From: an uncultured Psychrobacter sp.
Lineage (GTDB): Bacteria > Pseudomonadota > Gammaproteobacteria > Pseudomonadales > Moraxellaceae
Direction: 5' to 3'
Length of the DNA stretch: 64,000 bases
NCBI RefSeq assembly: GCF_947500265.1
Contig: NZ_CANMRN010000005.1
Location: forward strand, 95,307-159,306
In this document: piece after piece, positions 25,513 through 36,135 of the stretch
How positions within the stretch are numbered: position 1 is the first letter of the stretch
Layout of the letters: every line of letters begins with the position of its first letter
Program-made: the position numbers and the translations under genes
Notes under the pieces: generated by a model
What the model saw: the letters and a program-made list of their open reading frames with translations, nothing else
Databases searched by the model: none
Told to the model about the DNA's origin: nothing

Positions 25513-27190
25513 CTAACTAATAGCTTGTACTACATTCCTAAAATAATTATGGGATTTTTTATAAGTAATTGAATCTATTGAAATTAATATATGTAACATG
25601 TAAGAATAGCGGACTCATTCGATTTAATATGTAATGTATATGGATGCTTTACATATTGTAGAATCCAAGACTTGAAAAGTATAGGAGCCCTACAATCAAT
25701 CATGTATAGAGTCTAAACCTTCTCATTAGTGGTTCAGTTCATCCTATATTTGGCTCAATATAGCTTGAATACAAGAAAACTGAATGAAGTCCCTATGAAT
25801 ATTAGGGTAAAAAAGTTTTAGTCCAGACCTTATTTACAGAATATCGACTATATCAAAGGTGCTGACTATCGTTCATATCTCTAATATGTAAAAATATCGG
25901 ACTAATTATGAATATGCGCCATAGCACTGACTCGTCTCATCATGAGCTACTCTAATCATTAATCAAATCTAATTACGATGGGACTACTGCTCACTAATGT
26001 GACGATTTGTCCAGTCGTAGTAGCTTGATGATTTTACTTTTAATACTAAAACCTATAGGTGTCTCAGTTAAGAATCCCAACAGTTTAAATGAAGGTTGTT
26101 GCACTTAGGATATGTTACACATTAAGGTTCATGAACCATTTGTTTTTCTCTGAACTACAGGGTATTGTTTTTACTACACAATTACCTATTCTAACTCGTG
26201 AACCTAACTTTAGGTACGCATAAGTTAAATGAAGGCTATTAGGTTGTAGGTTTAAGCCTTACTAACTATAGAATTATGACGATCATGGATTTCTGATACT
26301 GCTAGGTATAAACATTCTATTAAACTGTTTAGCTCTCACCGACTAACTCTGTCCTGTTAATTAAACCGAATCTTTTGGGTGATATTTTACGCTTGATCAG
26401 TTTTACTTCTAAGCATCTCTCACAGGCATATTATTACATCGGTCACCTAACGATTTATTAGCCATTAATGTTCTATGCTTCGCTAAAATACTAATGGCTA
26501 TGTCCAAATGCGTCATTAGTTTTTTATTCGATATGATCATGGCTATTCGTCTGCGATAGCTTATCTATTATCTATGCCCGCTGGTTAAATCCTTAATATA
26601 GATATGCTAATCGCCTATTTCTGATAACCATCATTTGTATGGTTAGATACCCTCTAATATCACCAACCCAGATTTAATTGCAAAAACTCAGCCAAACGGT
26701 ATAACTCCTTCGAATATTTCTAATCTTATCTAGCCTTCAAACGCTATACCCAAGTCATCACGTATAACCTTTTAAATTTAGATTGATAGTAAAATTGTCT
26801 ATGTATTAAAGCTGACGCTATTTTCTTTTGCGCCGCGATAAATTTTATCTACCCACAAACAGCAGTCCTCTGTTTATTGTTACCAAGCCATTTTTAAGAT
26901 GAATAAGCTATCTATTGATATTTTTTAATATATTCAGCCTTTCGTTATATATTTTCTATATCTCCCTCAAAATTAGTGCATTCTAAATTTGCACAGAACA
27001 GTACTATGACCCTGATTTTTATATTCTGTGCGAGTACAGGAGCATGTATTTGGTGGAAAACATGCTTAACTCCTTGCCGAATCACTCATGGACACCATAA
27101 TCGCATTTAATTATGTATCGAAATAACTGGTAAAAATGCCGTGTAACCCTCTCTGCGTATGGCCTACTCAATATTTGGTCACTATGCTAT
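25513..27190. other. long gene-free, decayed stretch
   Basis: About 1.7 kb without a credible ORF on either strand. Visible structure: a 12-bp palindrome GGTTCATGAACC (26126-26137), two loose copies of GTTAAATGAAGG about 140 bp apart (26090 and 26225), a 9-bp inverted repeat TAGCCATTA/TAATGGCTA (26459-26500), and GCACAGAA/TTCTGTGC around 26993-27033. It looks like former coding or mobile DNA worn down by mutation. Confidence 0.5.
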
Positions 27191-27221
27191 AATTATCCCC
27201 AAGTGAACCTTGGGGATAATT
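27191..27221. repeat. perfect 13-bp inverted repeat upstream of integrase
   Basis: AATTATCCCCAAG and its exact complement flank the 5-nt loop TGAAC. No T-run follows on either strand, so it is not an ordinary terminator. It could be a protein-binding site or recombination-associated hairpin of the integrase region. Confidence 0.75.
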
Positions 27222-27273
27222 AAGTGTTAAAACTATTACTCTATAAGGTTTTACTAAAAACACTAATGAATAC

Positions 27274-27294
27274 CAGTGTCCATGACAGTGTCCA
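27274..27294 (+). repeat. tandem CAGTGTCCA pair before the integrase
   Basis: CAGTGTCCA occurs at 27274 and 27286, 12 bp apart, about 95 bp upstream of the integrase start. The spacing of about one helical turn suggests arm-type or regulator-binding sites; this is inference. Confidence 0.45.
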
Positions 27295-27387
27295 ATACTT
27301 CTATGTTTTTCTACAGAATAGACTTTTTATAAGTCATCAATCATAAACCTATCATTAACCTTAATTATCATATGACGGATATACATT

Positions 27388-28653
27388 ATGGCTATCGACA
27401 CTGCAAACGATATCAATAAGCTCGAATGCCGAGACAAAGATTATTTTGTCAGTATCTCAGGTGTGGCTGGCCTAAGTCTGCGTATTTATCCAAATGGCAA
27501 AAAGGAATACTACTTACGTTATTCCCATCCGCATATCGAGGGCAAACGCCCTAGGATGATGTTGGGTAAGATTGAGGATATCAGTCTCCATGAGGTTAAG
27601 TATAAAGCAGACACCATTCTTGATATGGTTGCCAAAGGCTCTGACCCAAAAGCTATCCAGCAAAAAGAACAAACCAATAAATATACTCATCTAAAAAATG
27701 CACCATTTTCTGAGATTGCTCAAGCATGGCGAGAACACAAAACAGCAGGTCGCAATCAAAGTAAATCTAAAAAACCGTCATACAGTGAGTCAACCCTCAA
27801 GTTTTGGGATTTATGTCTAGGATATATGTGCCAAGAAATTGGTGATTTAAGAATGGACGATATCACCAGCGAGATGATACTGAGTGTGTGTGAGTCGATT
27901 CAGAATAATGATAATCAAGCGACTTTCGTTGGTGCGAGCACTCGTTTATATACTGAAAAAGTGTTTTCATTCGCTGTTGCTCGAGGGTTGTGCGATAGAA
28001 ATGTGGCAATTGATACCCGTGGTGAGCTTGCACCTGCCAATTCAGGCAATCACTTGCCAGCCATCACCAAACCAGATCAATTTGCGACCCTCTTAAAGGA
28101 TATGTCTGATTTTAGAGGTGCAAGTAAGATCACATTAGAGGCAATGAACTTATTACCTTACGTGTTTGTACGTAGCATCGATCTGCGCTCAATGCGTTGG
28201 AATGACATCGATTGGGACAATAATACATGGGCATTCTCCCCGACCAAAGGCGAAGGTCGTGACGATATGGTCTCGCACTTAGTTGTTCCTTTAGCCACGC
28301 AAGTAATTTCGCGATTACGAAACATCCAGTCAATTACTGGGCATAAGGAATATGTATTTGCCTCGATACGCGGTTCAAGCAATGCTTATATTAGTAAAGC
28401 GACGTTGGTACAGATATTCCACCGGCTTGGATACAAAGATGTGCAGTGTGCGCATGGATTTCGAGCATCCGCTAAAACTTTGCTCATGGAGCAGCCTGAG
28501 CTACGCTATTCTGACATCGTCACAGAGTTACAGCTAGGTCATCGAATCAAAGACACACATGGCGGGGCTTACAACAGACTCGATGAAATCGATACTAGGG
28601 TACAGATGATGCAAGATTGGGCAGATCATATAGATAATCTTCGGAGTCGTTAG
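27388..28653 (+). CDS. P4-type tyrosine integrase
   Basis: A 421-residue site-specific recombinase. The N-terminal DUF4102-like arm-binding region contains LSLRIYPNGKKEYYLRYSHP, followed by a SAM-like core-binding domain (about 110-200) and the catalytic domain. Active-site residues are seen in VRSIDLRSMRW (Arg), HGFRASAKTLL (HxxR), LGHRIKDTHGGAYNR (His and the nucleophile Tyr). Length and catalytic motifs look complete, so it may be functional. No tRNA lies beside it; decayed DNA precedes it and ppc follows. Confidence 0.92.
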   Translation: MAIDTANDINKLECRDKDYFVSISGVAGLSLRIYPNGKKEYYLRYSHPHIEGKRPRMMLGKIEDISLHEVKYKADTILDMVAKGSDPKAIQQKEQTNKYTHLKNAPFSEIAQAWREHKTAGRNQSKSKKPSYSESTLKFWDLCLGYMCQEIGDLRMDDITSEMILSVCESIQNNDNQATFVGASTRLYTEKVFSFAVARGLCDRNVAIDTRGELAPANSGNHLPAITKPDQFATLLKDMSDFRGASKITLEAMNLLPYVFVRSIDLRSMRWNDIDWDNNTWAFSPTKGEGRDDMVSHLVVPLATQVISRLRNIQSITGHKEYVFASIRGSSNAYISKATLVQIFHRLGYKDVQCAHGFRASAKTLLMEQPELRYSDIVTELQLGHRIKDTHGGAYNRLDEIDTRVQMMQDWADHIDNLRSR

Positions 28654-28866
28654 AGAAATAATCTATATAAGTTTTGTCTAATAACTGCTGAAAAACAGAA
28701 TAAGCCAAACATAAGCAATAGCGTCATAAAGGTTAATTAGCAAAAAAAGTTGCTATCAACATCAAGCAGGCCTCACCTATTTATGTTAAATTGCAAAAAA
28801 CCATAAGGATATTACGTATAAGATAACCATAGTATTGTATCCACTCATTTGATAGGAAGGTTGAAG

Positions 28867-31647
28867 ATGACACTAGATAACAACGTACTACGTAAACGCA
28901 CCAGCTTGTTGGGTTCATTATTAGGTGATGCTATTTCTCGCCAATCTGGTGAGCAGACGCTAGATACGATTGAGAAGCTGCGTAAAGGCTTTATTCAACA
29001 GCGCCGTGAGCCGAATGAGGTACATAAACAGCAGCTTATCGATTTTATTGCTTCTTTGGATAATCAAACCTTAAAAAACGTCATACGCGGCTTTTCTATC
29101 TATTTTTTCCTAGCCAATCTAAGCGAAGAGAATTACTTGCGTGAGCAGCGTCATGAGCTGCGTATGCAGTCTGAGCAAAGCTGGGAAGGATCATTTCGTC
29201 GTACCTTACTTGAATGCCGCGAGCGCAATATTGAACCTGCCCAAATGCAAGAGCTGATTGATCAGCTAAAGTTTACACCTGTATTTACGGCGCATCCTAC
29301 CGAAGCGCGTCGCCGTACTACGATGAATATCTTACAAAGTCTATTCACACATAGTGATGCTTTAAATAACGTGTCTGAAAACAGCTTCGCCTACGAGCAA
29401 GCTAAAGAACAAACTGCGCAAACGATTGATCTATTATGGTCGTCTGACGAAGTGCGCACCCGTAAGCCGTTGGTATATGATGAGATTAACAATGGCTTGC
29501 ATTACTTTAATGCCAGTTTGTTCAATGCCATTCCTAAAGTGTATCGTAATATCAAAAAAGCCATTGTCGACATCTATCCAGAGCTCACAGACTATCCACT
29601 GCCTGCGTTTATGAGCTTTGGGTCATGGATTGGTGGTGATAGAGATGGCAATCCTTTTGTGACTTTTGAGACCACAGAACTTGCCGTATTGATGCATGCT
29701 GATACCGTGCTGCGTCACTATCAAGTGCTACTCAAAAAACTGCGCCGCCAGCTGATTCATAGTGACACTATTGTCACCGTTTCACCTGACGTATATGCCA
29801 AAATCAAAAGTTATGATGAGCTCGATCAGCGTGTGTTTGACTATAACCTCGATGACTATGGCAATGAGCCATATCGTCGCCTGCTCTCTATCATCCTGAC
29901 TAAAGTCAAAGCCACCAATCGCCGCATCCAAAGTAAAGGTACGGATATCGAAGCTGAAAAAGATGCCTATGCCAATCCAGAAGAATTACTAGAAGACCTG
30001 CGCATTATCCGTCAAAGTGTCAATACACACGATACGGCACACAGCGATGGGTTACTACTCGATGTGATTCGTTTGGTCAAAACTTGCGGCTTTCATTTGG
30101 CAGCGCTCGATATCCGTCAAGAGTCGTCATACCATGGCGAAGTGATTGCCGATATCTTTGCTAGTGCCTCCAACCTGCCTGATTATCAGACGCTAAGCGA
30201 AACCGAACGTCAAGAGTGGTTGACGCGCTTGCTAGAAAAACCAGGCACGCCGCTTATCTATACTGATAACCTGACAGACAAAACGCGTGAGCAATTGTCA
30301 CTGATGAATTCGGTCGCTACTCTACGCAAACTGGTGGGTCAGGCTACTTTTGGTAGCTATGTGATCTCGATGACCAATAATGCTAGCCAGCTACTAGAAG
30401 TATTGCTGCTTATGCGGTTTGCAGGCTTATGCAGAATTGATGACGAAGGTCAGTTGTCTGCTGACTTACCTGTCGCACCGTTATTTGAGACCATCGAAGA
30501 TCTCAAAAATATCGATAAAATCTTGCCTGCTGTATTGGACAATCCGCTGTATCGTGGACTGCTACAGAATACTGATAATACGCAAGAGATCATGCTGGGT
30601 TATTCGGACTCATCGAAAGATGGCGGTATCATCACCTCGGCGTGGCAGCTTTATAGTGCACAGCAAACCATCAACCATATCGCTGAGCAATATGGCATTA
30701 AGACACGACTGTTCCATGGTCGCGGTGGATCTGTGAGCCGTGGTGGTGGATCAACGCACAAAGCCATTGCGGCACAGCCAGCAGGCACGCTGCATGGGCA
30801 GATTAAGGTAACTGAGCAAGGAGAAGTGCTCTATGCCAAGTATGCCAATACAGATACCGCTGTGTTTGAGCTGACCATGGCGATCACGGGTACGCTAAAA
30901 GCCTGCTCTACAAGGTTTGTGGTACAACCGACTGAGTTGCCAGAGTATGAAGCGCTGTTTGCACGCTTAGCAGACGCGGGTGAACAACGTTATCGCGAGC
31001 TGACCGATCATACCGAAGGGTTTTATAAATTCTACTCCGAGGTCACCCCAGTACAAGAAATATCTCTGTTAAACATTGGCTCACGTCCAGCCCATCGCAA
31101 AAAAGGCCTACCAAGTAAGACCACCTTGCGAGCGATTCCTTGGGTATTTGGCTGGTCACTGGCACGCTTTACCTTACCTGCTTGGTATGGCGTCGGTAGT
31201 GCGCTAGATAGCGTCAAAAAAAACGAAGCATTAATGAAAGAGATGAATAAGCACTGGCCTTTCTTTAGCGTATTTATCAGTAATATCGAGATGGCTTTTA
31301 CCAAAGCCAATATGAATATTGCCGAGGCCTATAGCCAACTATGTGACGATGAGGCTCTGCGTGAGCAGATCATGACAGCGGTCACCGATGAATACACGCT
31401 GACCAATTCGGGTCTCAACTCTCTGCTTGAGCAAGACTCTTTATTATCCAATCAGCAAAACCTTGCCTCATCCCTGCAGTGGCGAGACGCTTATCTAGAT
31501 CCTATTAACTATATCCAGATTGAACTGTTAAAGCGTGCCAGACAACAGGACACCCCGAACGATTCGGCACATGGCGACCTTAATGTAGAAGATCCATTGA
31601 TCCGTAGTATCAATGCGCTGGCTGCAGGGTTACGAAATACTGGTTAG
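28867..31647 (+). CDS. ppc: phosphoenolpyruvate carboxylase
   Basis: Makes oxaloacetate from phosphoenolpyruvate and bicarbonate to refill the citric acid cycle. ATG at 28867 gives 926 residues and has GGAAGG upstream, so it is preferred to the TTG at 28849. Signature motifs are present: FTAHPTEARRRT (catalytic His), GGDRDGNPFVT, GYSDSSKDGGI and FHGRGGSVSRGGG. The C-terminus ends in the usual SINALAAGLRNTG. A hairpin with a UUCG loop lies 60 bp downstream. Confidence 0.96.
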   Translation: MTLDNNVLRKRTSLLGSLLGDAISRQSGEQTLDTIEKLRKGFIQQRREPNEVHKQQLIDFIASLDNQTLKNVIRGFSIYFFLANLSEENYLREQRHELRMQSEQSWEGSFRRTLLECRERNIEPAQMQELIDQLKFTPVFTAHPTEARRRTTMNILQSLFTHSDALNNVSENSFAYEQAKEQTAQTIDLLWSSDEVRTRKPLVYDEINNGLHYFNASLFNAIPKVYRNIKKAIVDIYPELTDYPLPAFMSFGSWIGGDRDGNPFVTFETTELAVLMHADTVLRHYQVLLKKLRRQLIHSDTIVTVSPDVYAKIKSYDELDQRVFDYNLDDYGNEPYRRLLSIILTKVKATNRRIQSKGTDIEAEKDAYANPEELLEDLRIIRQSVNTHDTAHSDGLLLDVIRLVKTCGFHLAALDIRQESSYHGEVIADIFASASNLPDYQTLSETERQEWLTRLLEKPGTPLIYTDNLTDKTREQLSLMNSVATLRKLVGQATFGSYVISMTNNASQLLEVLLLMRFAGLCRIDDEGQLSADLPVAPLFETIEDLKNIDKILPAVLDNPLYRGLLQNTDNTQEIMLGYSDSSKDGGIITSAWQLYSAQQTINHIAEQYGIKTRLFHGRGGSVSRGGGSTHKAIAAQPAGTLHGQIKVTEQGEVLYAKYANTDTAVFELTMAITGTLKACSTRFVVQPTELPEYEALFARLADAGEQRYRELTDHTEGFYKFYSEVTPVQEISLLNIGSRPAHRKKGLPSKTTLRAIPWVFGWSLARFTLPAWYGVGSALDSVKKNEALMKEMNKHWPFFSVFISNIEMAFTKANMNIAEAYSQLCDDEALREQIMTAVTDEYTLTNSGLNSLLEQDSLLSNQQNLASSLQWRDAYLDPINYIQIELLKRARQQDTPNDSAHGDLNVEDPLIRSINALAAGLRNTG

Positions 31648-31704
31648 GGTAGATTTTCGATAATTAGCTTTCGGATAAATAAAAAGCTTATACCAATTGT
31701 CGCA

Positions 31705-31738
31705 AATATTAGGGCTTCGTTCGCGAAGCCTTAATATT
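31705..31738. terminator. UUCG-loop hairpin downstream of ppc
   Basis: A 15-bp stem with one G-T pair (AATATTAGGGCTTCG against CGAAGCCTTAATATT) closes a TTCG loop, in the very stable C(UUCG)G context. No clear T-run follows, so it may act as a weak terminator, an mRNA 3' stabiliser or a dispersed repeat. Confidence 0.6.
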
Positions 31739-31904
31739 ATTCAAAACCCTTAAAAAAATATCTCGCCAGATATCAATCGCAGTTTAGTACTGCGTTGATT
31801 GATATTGCCTATTAGGTGATTCGTAATTCATTGTTTGAATAACCGATCCGAACAAGATACCGTAAAATATATTTTTACTTCATGTATATGTAGGGTCTGC
31901 TCCA

Positions 31905-33071
31905 ATGGAAACGCCTCAATCAACACCATCTCTAGACATCGCAGTAGCAACTGACTATCAAATAGAATCCGTTGCGCTCATTGATCGCGCCATTCAAATA
32001 TGCTGGAATGATGGTATCGACAGTACGTATCACTATATCTGGCTGCGTGATAACTGCCCATCGGCTTTTCATCCGCACACTGGCGAGCGTAGCTTTGATT
32101 TGCTGAGTGTCTCAAAAGATATCCATCCACTCTCTGTCTCTTTTGATGAGACAACGCTAACGATTGAATGGTCAGAACAGGCGCATATCAGCCACTTTGA
32201 TCAGAGTTGGTTACGTGAGTTTGGGTATTCTAGTGCATTGGCCAAGGATCATAGCAGTCCTTATGAAAGCTGGGATAGCACGTTTATTGTCCACATTCCC
32301 ATGTATGACCAGCAGAGCATCATGACCAGTGACAGCGCTTTATATGAGTGGATGAGTGCGCTAGATAAATATGGGCTTACCATCATTGATAATATGCCAG
32401 ACGACTCTGATGCTGGCATACAGACCGCCATGCGAGTTGATTATCTGCGGCAGACTAATTTCGGTATGACCTTTGATGTGATATCAGAGAAGTCGCCGAT
32501 CAATTTAGCTTATACCTCGCTCTCATTACCGTTGCATACCGACTTGCCCAATCAGGAACTGCCTCCAGGCTATCAATTTTTGCATTTTTTGAGTAATGAA
32601 AGCATAGGTGGCGAATCTACTTTCGTGGATGGATTAAAGGTGTTAGAAGGTTTACGAGAAGAGCAGCCGGAGTATTTTCGCTTGCTGGCCGAATATGCCA
32701 TCCCCTTTCGTTTTCATGACAGCGCCCATGATATCCGTGAGCACCACCCTGTCATCAATCTAGACAACTTTGGCAATATTGTGGAAATCAAATACAACGC
32801 GCATCTTGCAGATGTTTTTGATTTGCCAAGTGACGTTATGTACGACTACTACCTTGCTTATCGAGAGCTGATGGCTCGACTAAAAGACGCTCGCTATAAG
32901 ATTGAGTTAAAACTAGCAGCGGGTCAAATGGTCGTTTTTGATAACCGCCGAGTCCTGCATGGGCGTAACGCATTTGATGAAAACGTCGGTGAGCGTCGTC
33001 TCAAAGGCTGTTATGTTGACCGCTCAGAGTTCAAAAGCCGTTTGCAAACGCTCAAAAAGCAACTGGCTTAA
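31905..33071 (+). CDS. gamma-butyrobetaine dioxygenase-like 2-oxoglutarate oxygenase
   Basis: A 388-residue Fe(II)/2-oxoglutarate enzyme. The N-terminal domain (about 20-110; HYIWLRDNCPSAFHPHTGER) is the DUF971-type zinc domain of gamma-butyrobetaine and trimethyllysine hydroxylases. The TauD-type catalytic domain has the iron ligands HTD (LPLHTDLPNQELPPGYQ) and a distal His in RRVLHGRNAF with the 2-oxoglutarate Arg nearby. It would hydroxylate gamma-butyrobetaine to carnitine or a related betaine. It is followed by a convergent MFS gene. Confidence 0.85.
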   Translation: METPQSTPSLDIAVATDYQIESVALIDRAIQICWNDGIDSTYHYIWLRDNCPSAFHPHTGERSFDLLSVSKDIHPLSVSFDETTLTIEWSEQAHISHFDQSWLREFGYSSALAKDHSSPYESWDSTFIVHIPMYDQQSIMTSDSALYEWMSALDKYGLTIIDNMPDDSDAGIQTAMRVDYLRQTNFGMTFDVISEKSPINLAYTSLSLPLHTDLPNQELPPGYQFLHFLSNESIGGESTFVDGLKVLEGLREEQPEYFRLLAEYAIPFRFHDSAHDIREHHPVINLDNFGNIVEIKYNAHLADVFDLPSDVMYDYYLAYRELMARLKDARYKIELKLAAGQMVVFDNRRVLHGRNAFDENVGERRLKGCYVDRSEFKSRLQTLKKQLA

Positions 33072-33159
33072 CACGACCCACAGTACTTGGCCTCGGTGTC
33101 TGTTGATGACTCTAAGCTGCTTCCCTTCATGTTCCCTTATGAAAAATACAAGCGCTCTA

Positions 33160-34299
33160 TCAAGCAGCTTTACGACCTTTCACAAATAACACCAAGCTGA
33201 TGATGACGCTGAACACGCTACACATAATAAACACGTTGTGCGCGCCGCCTGGCATGTACTCCATAAATGATGTGAAGAACTGACCCGAAAACACTGCCAT
33301 CGTAAAGTAGGATAAGTTACGGCCACGTACGTTAGCAGCACTTAGCTCGACGGTCATATGGTTCAACAGCGGAATACTAAAACCAAAGCCAATGCCGATC
33401 AATAGCGCGCCTAATGCTAATAGCAAGGCACTGGTTTGCGTAAAGCAAATATACGACAACGCAAACGCTAAAAATGCCAGTGCTAATACTTTGGGTTCAT
33501 TTAACCATTTGATGATTTTTGGCATAAAGCCTGCGGTAACGACCGCCACCAAAGAGATAAAGGCCAGCAGTTGACCAATTTGCGATTCGTTATAGCTCAA
33601 CTCATGCATAGTAATAGGCAATAATACAGTTGAGGTGAAAAATATGGTCATCGCTAAAGTTGAGATAAGATACACATTTTTTAGAGATAGACCACTAATA
33701 ATAGTTTTACTATCGTCCTCATTAATCTGCTCATGGCTTACAGCAGTTGCATGATGCCGTGGTACAAACAGTAGTAGCATGGCTAAGAATACCCACGCAA
33801 TCAAATAAATCGATAGCGGTAATGCCCAAAACTGTGAGGCCAGCAAGCCACCTAAAAATAAGAATATAACCCCGCCCAGCTCAATGGACATGCCTTGCTT
33901 GGCAATCATCTTCAAGCGAGCCTCCCCTTGATACCATGTAGAGATTAGTACCGTACAGCTCGCCATGACGACTGCCGTTATACCGCCCAATAGAAACCGA
34001 TTGCTAAACACCTGTGCGGGCCCATGTAAAAGATAAGCACTGGCACCTGCAAGTCCGTATAAAAACAAACCAATCATCAAGAGTTTATACGCACCATATT
34101 TATCAATTAACTTGCCAGCCAGTGGCGCAAATACCACCGCGCCTAGTGACGGCAAAGTGATTAATAACACGCTGTTGTCGGTAATGCCCAAGCCTGCTGA
34201 AATACTGACCAAACCGGGTGCCAGTAACGTGCCGACCATAATGGTCAAACTGGCAATACACAGTAAGGTAAAACTACCTGCGGTTTTTAATTGGTTCAT
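33160..34299 (-). CDS. MFS transporter
   Basis: A 379-residue permease with about 11-12 hydrophobic segments. The loop GKLIDKYGAYKLL matches the MFS signature G-x-L-x-D-R/K-x-G between helices 2 and 3. Substrate unknown. It is transcribed divergently from the LysR gene at 34494, whose protein may control it through the shared 195-bp region. Confidence 0.85.
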   Translation of the reverse strand: MNQLKTAGSFTLLCIASLTIMVGTLLAPGLVSISAGLGITDNSVLLITLPSLGAVVFAPLAGKLIDKYGAYKLLMIGLFLYGLAGASAYLLHGPAQVFSNRFLLGGITAVVMASCTVLISTWYQGEARLKMIAKQGMSIELGGVIFLFLGGLLASQFWALPLSIYLIAWVFLAMLLLFVPRHHATAVSHEQINEDDSKTIISGLSLKNVYLISTLAMTIFFTSTVLLPITMHELSYNESQIGQLLAFISLVAVVTAGFMPKIIKWLNEPKVLALAFLAFALSYICFTQTSALLLALGALLIGIGFGFSIPLLNHMTVELSAANVRGRNLSYFTMAVFSGQFFTSFMEYMPGGAHNVFIMCSVFSVIISLVLFVKGRKAA

Positions 34300-34493
34300 A
34301 TGTGTCCCTAGTCGATTCGATATCTATTACGGATATAACTGTTCGGCTTAGTAAATCATGCCGCAAGTATAGAATCTATTAAACCATAACAAAAATGATA
34401 GTATATGATTGAATCCATACAAATAACGTATAGATTAAAAATCAAGACTGAGCAAGATTTTGATGAAAGACATTAATAAAAGGAATTAATGAT

Positions 34494-35405
34494 ATGGATA
34501 TAAAAACACTCAAAAGCTTTATGGCAGTGGCCAAGCACCAGAGCTTTTCGGAAGCGGCGCGTGAACTGTATACCGTACAACCTGCCATCAGTCGCCATAT
34601 CTCATCGTTAGAGACAGAGTTAGGCGTTGTGCTGTTTAACCGTACTTCTCGTGAGGTGACTATTACACCCGCTGGCGAGCAACTATTGAAAGACGCTGCT
34701 GTTATTTTGAGCTTAGCAGAACAAGCAAAAACACAAGTTAAACGGGCACATGACGGACAAGTAGGCACGCTCAATATTGCGCATCTAAGCTCAGCTTGTT
34801 TGACCTTTATGGCCACGTTGGTACGCAGTTATAAAGCCCAATTTCCGCACGTACATGTGTCATTGTTTGAGATGACGGTGACCGAACAGATAGAAGCGTT
34901 TAACAATGATCGCATCGATATTGCTTTCTCAAGACCGTTGCCGAGCGCTATTGCTAATGACTTTGTTAGCCACAGTATTTATATCGACAAATTGGTGGCG
35001 ATTGTGAACCAGAGCCATGCATTAGCCAATCAGACAACCATTGATTTGGCGCAGATGAAAGATGATAAGTTTATTATTTTTAACCGTGATGAAGCGGTTG
35101 GTCTATTTGATGAAACCATCATGCTATGCAGACAAGCTGGGTTTTCGCCCAATATCATCAGTCAACCCAAGCACATGCAGACCTTGGTGACCGAAGTGGC
35201 AACAGGATTGGGCGTGGCGATTGCGCCTTACTGCGTACGCAAGCTATATAGCGAGGGCTGTCACTTTATGATGCTAAACAACGTTAGCACACACATACCC
35301 GTGCATATTCAATACAAGCAAACCAATCACAGTGCAACGGTTGCCGCTTTCGTGGATGTAGCGTTAAGCGCAACAGATGACATACAACAAAGCATGGAGC
35401 ACTGA
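34494..35405 (+). CDS. LysR-family regulator
   Basis: A 303-residue LysR protein with the winged-helix at the N-terminus (TLKSFMAVAKHQSFSEAARELYTVQPAISRHISSLE) and the effector-binding domain from about 90. It is divergent to the MFS gene, a typical pairing of regulator and target. Inducer unknown. A strong terminator follows. Confidence 0.92.
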   Translation: MDIKTLKSFMAVAKHQSFSEAARELYTVQPAISRHISSLETELGVVLFNRTSREVTITPAGEQLLKDAAVILSLAEQAKTQVKRAHDGQVGTLNIAHLSSACLTFMATLVRSYKAQFPHVHVSLFEMTVTEQIEAFNNDRIDIAFSRPLPSAIANDFVSHSIYIDKLVAIVNQSHALANQTTIDLAQMKDDKFIIFNRDEAVGLFDETIMLCRQAGFSPNIISQPKHMQTLVTEVATGLGVAIAPYCVRKLYSEGCHFMMLNNVSTHIPVHIQYKQTNHSATVAAFVDVALSATDDIQQSMEH

Positions 35406-35416
35406 GCCCACAAAAA

Positions 35417-35463
35417 AAGCCCTATTTCTCCTCTCTAAACATGAGAGAAGAGAAATGGGGCTT
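35417..35463. terminator. bidirectional terminator
   Basis: AAGCCCTATTTCTC and GAGAAATGGGGCTT form a long stem with inner CTCTC/GAGAG pairing. An A-run precedes it and T-rich sequence follows. It lies between the convergent LysR and hypothetical gene. Confidence 0.75.
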
Positions 35464-35520
35464 AATATTATTCACTTACTGACTTATAGTTATCATAATC
35501 TTATAGTACTAATAGCAGCC

Positions 35521-35973
35521 CTAATAACTGGATTCACGATATAAGGTTTTATGTGCTTCTATTCTAAAGTCTTCAGCGCTGACAGCAGGCGTTATACCAT
35601 GTGCACTGTACTTGGCTTGTATGATCTTTTCTTCCTCACGAAATAGCACATTTTGCGCTTCTTGCTTGAAGTCATGATAGCTAATGGCGGTGTCATCTTC
35701 ATGACCGTCAATAACTATAGGTTCGCTAGGTTGATTTTGGCTATTCGAATGCTGTTGTACAGTCTGATTAGCATTAGCCTCTTTAGTCATGTTGCTGACT
35801 TTTAAACCGTTATTAGTCGTCGACGCTTGAGAGAGCGTGGAAGAAATACGGTTAGACATATAGAAGGCAGATAGTAGAACAATACAAATGACACTGATAA
35901 TAGCAAAAACAAGACTACGGGGTCTGATGCTTTTTGGCTCGATATCATTATTCACGTTTTCTGATTCATTCAT
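35521..35973 (-). CDS. single-TM protein with two C-terminal DFxxE..LYRE motifs
   Basis: Family not recognised. The 150-residue protein has a short N-terminal cytoplasmic part, one TM helix (about 20-41, LVFAIISVICIVLLSAFYM), a Asn/Gln/Ser-rich linker, and two copies of a motif: ISYHDFKQEAQNVLFREEE (about 95-113) and AEDFRIEAHKTLYRESSY at the very end. The neighbour upstream on the same strand ends with the same motif, so the two are related and may be co-transcribed. Predicted topology puts the motifs outside the inner membrane. Confidence 0.75.
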   Translation of the reverse strand: MNESENVNNDIEPKSIRPRSLVFAIISVICIVLLSAFYMSNRISSTLSQASTTNNGLKVSNMTKEANANQTVQQHSNSQNQPSEPIVIDGHEDDTAISYHDFKQEAQNVLFREEEKIIQAKYSAHGITPAVSAEDFRIEAHKTLYRESSY

Positions 35974-36135
35974 AGTTACGTACCATCTAATTTATATCAT
36001 CAACGGCAAACAACCATGCCTTTTACATAATGATACGAATTTTATATTGTGTTGCAATAATTTCTAGTACGAACGTCTCGAATAAATTGATAGACGGTTA
36101 TCTAACTGTTAAAAATGGTATAAAACGTAGCCCCT

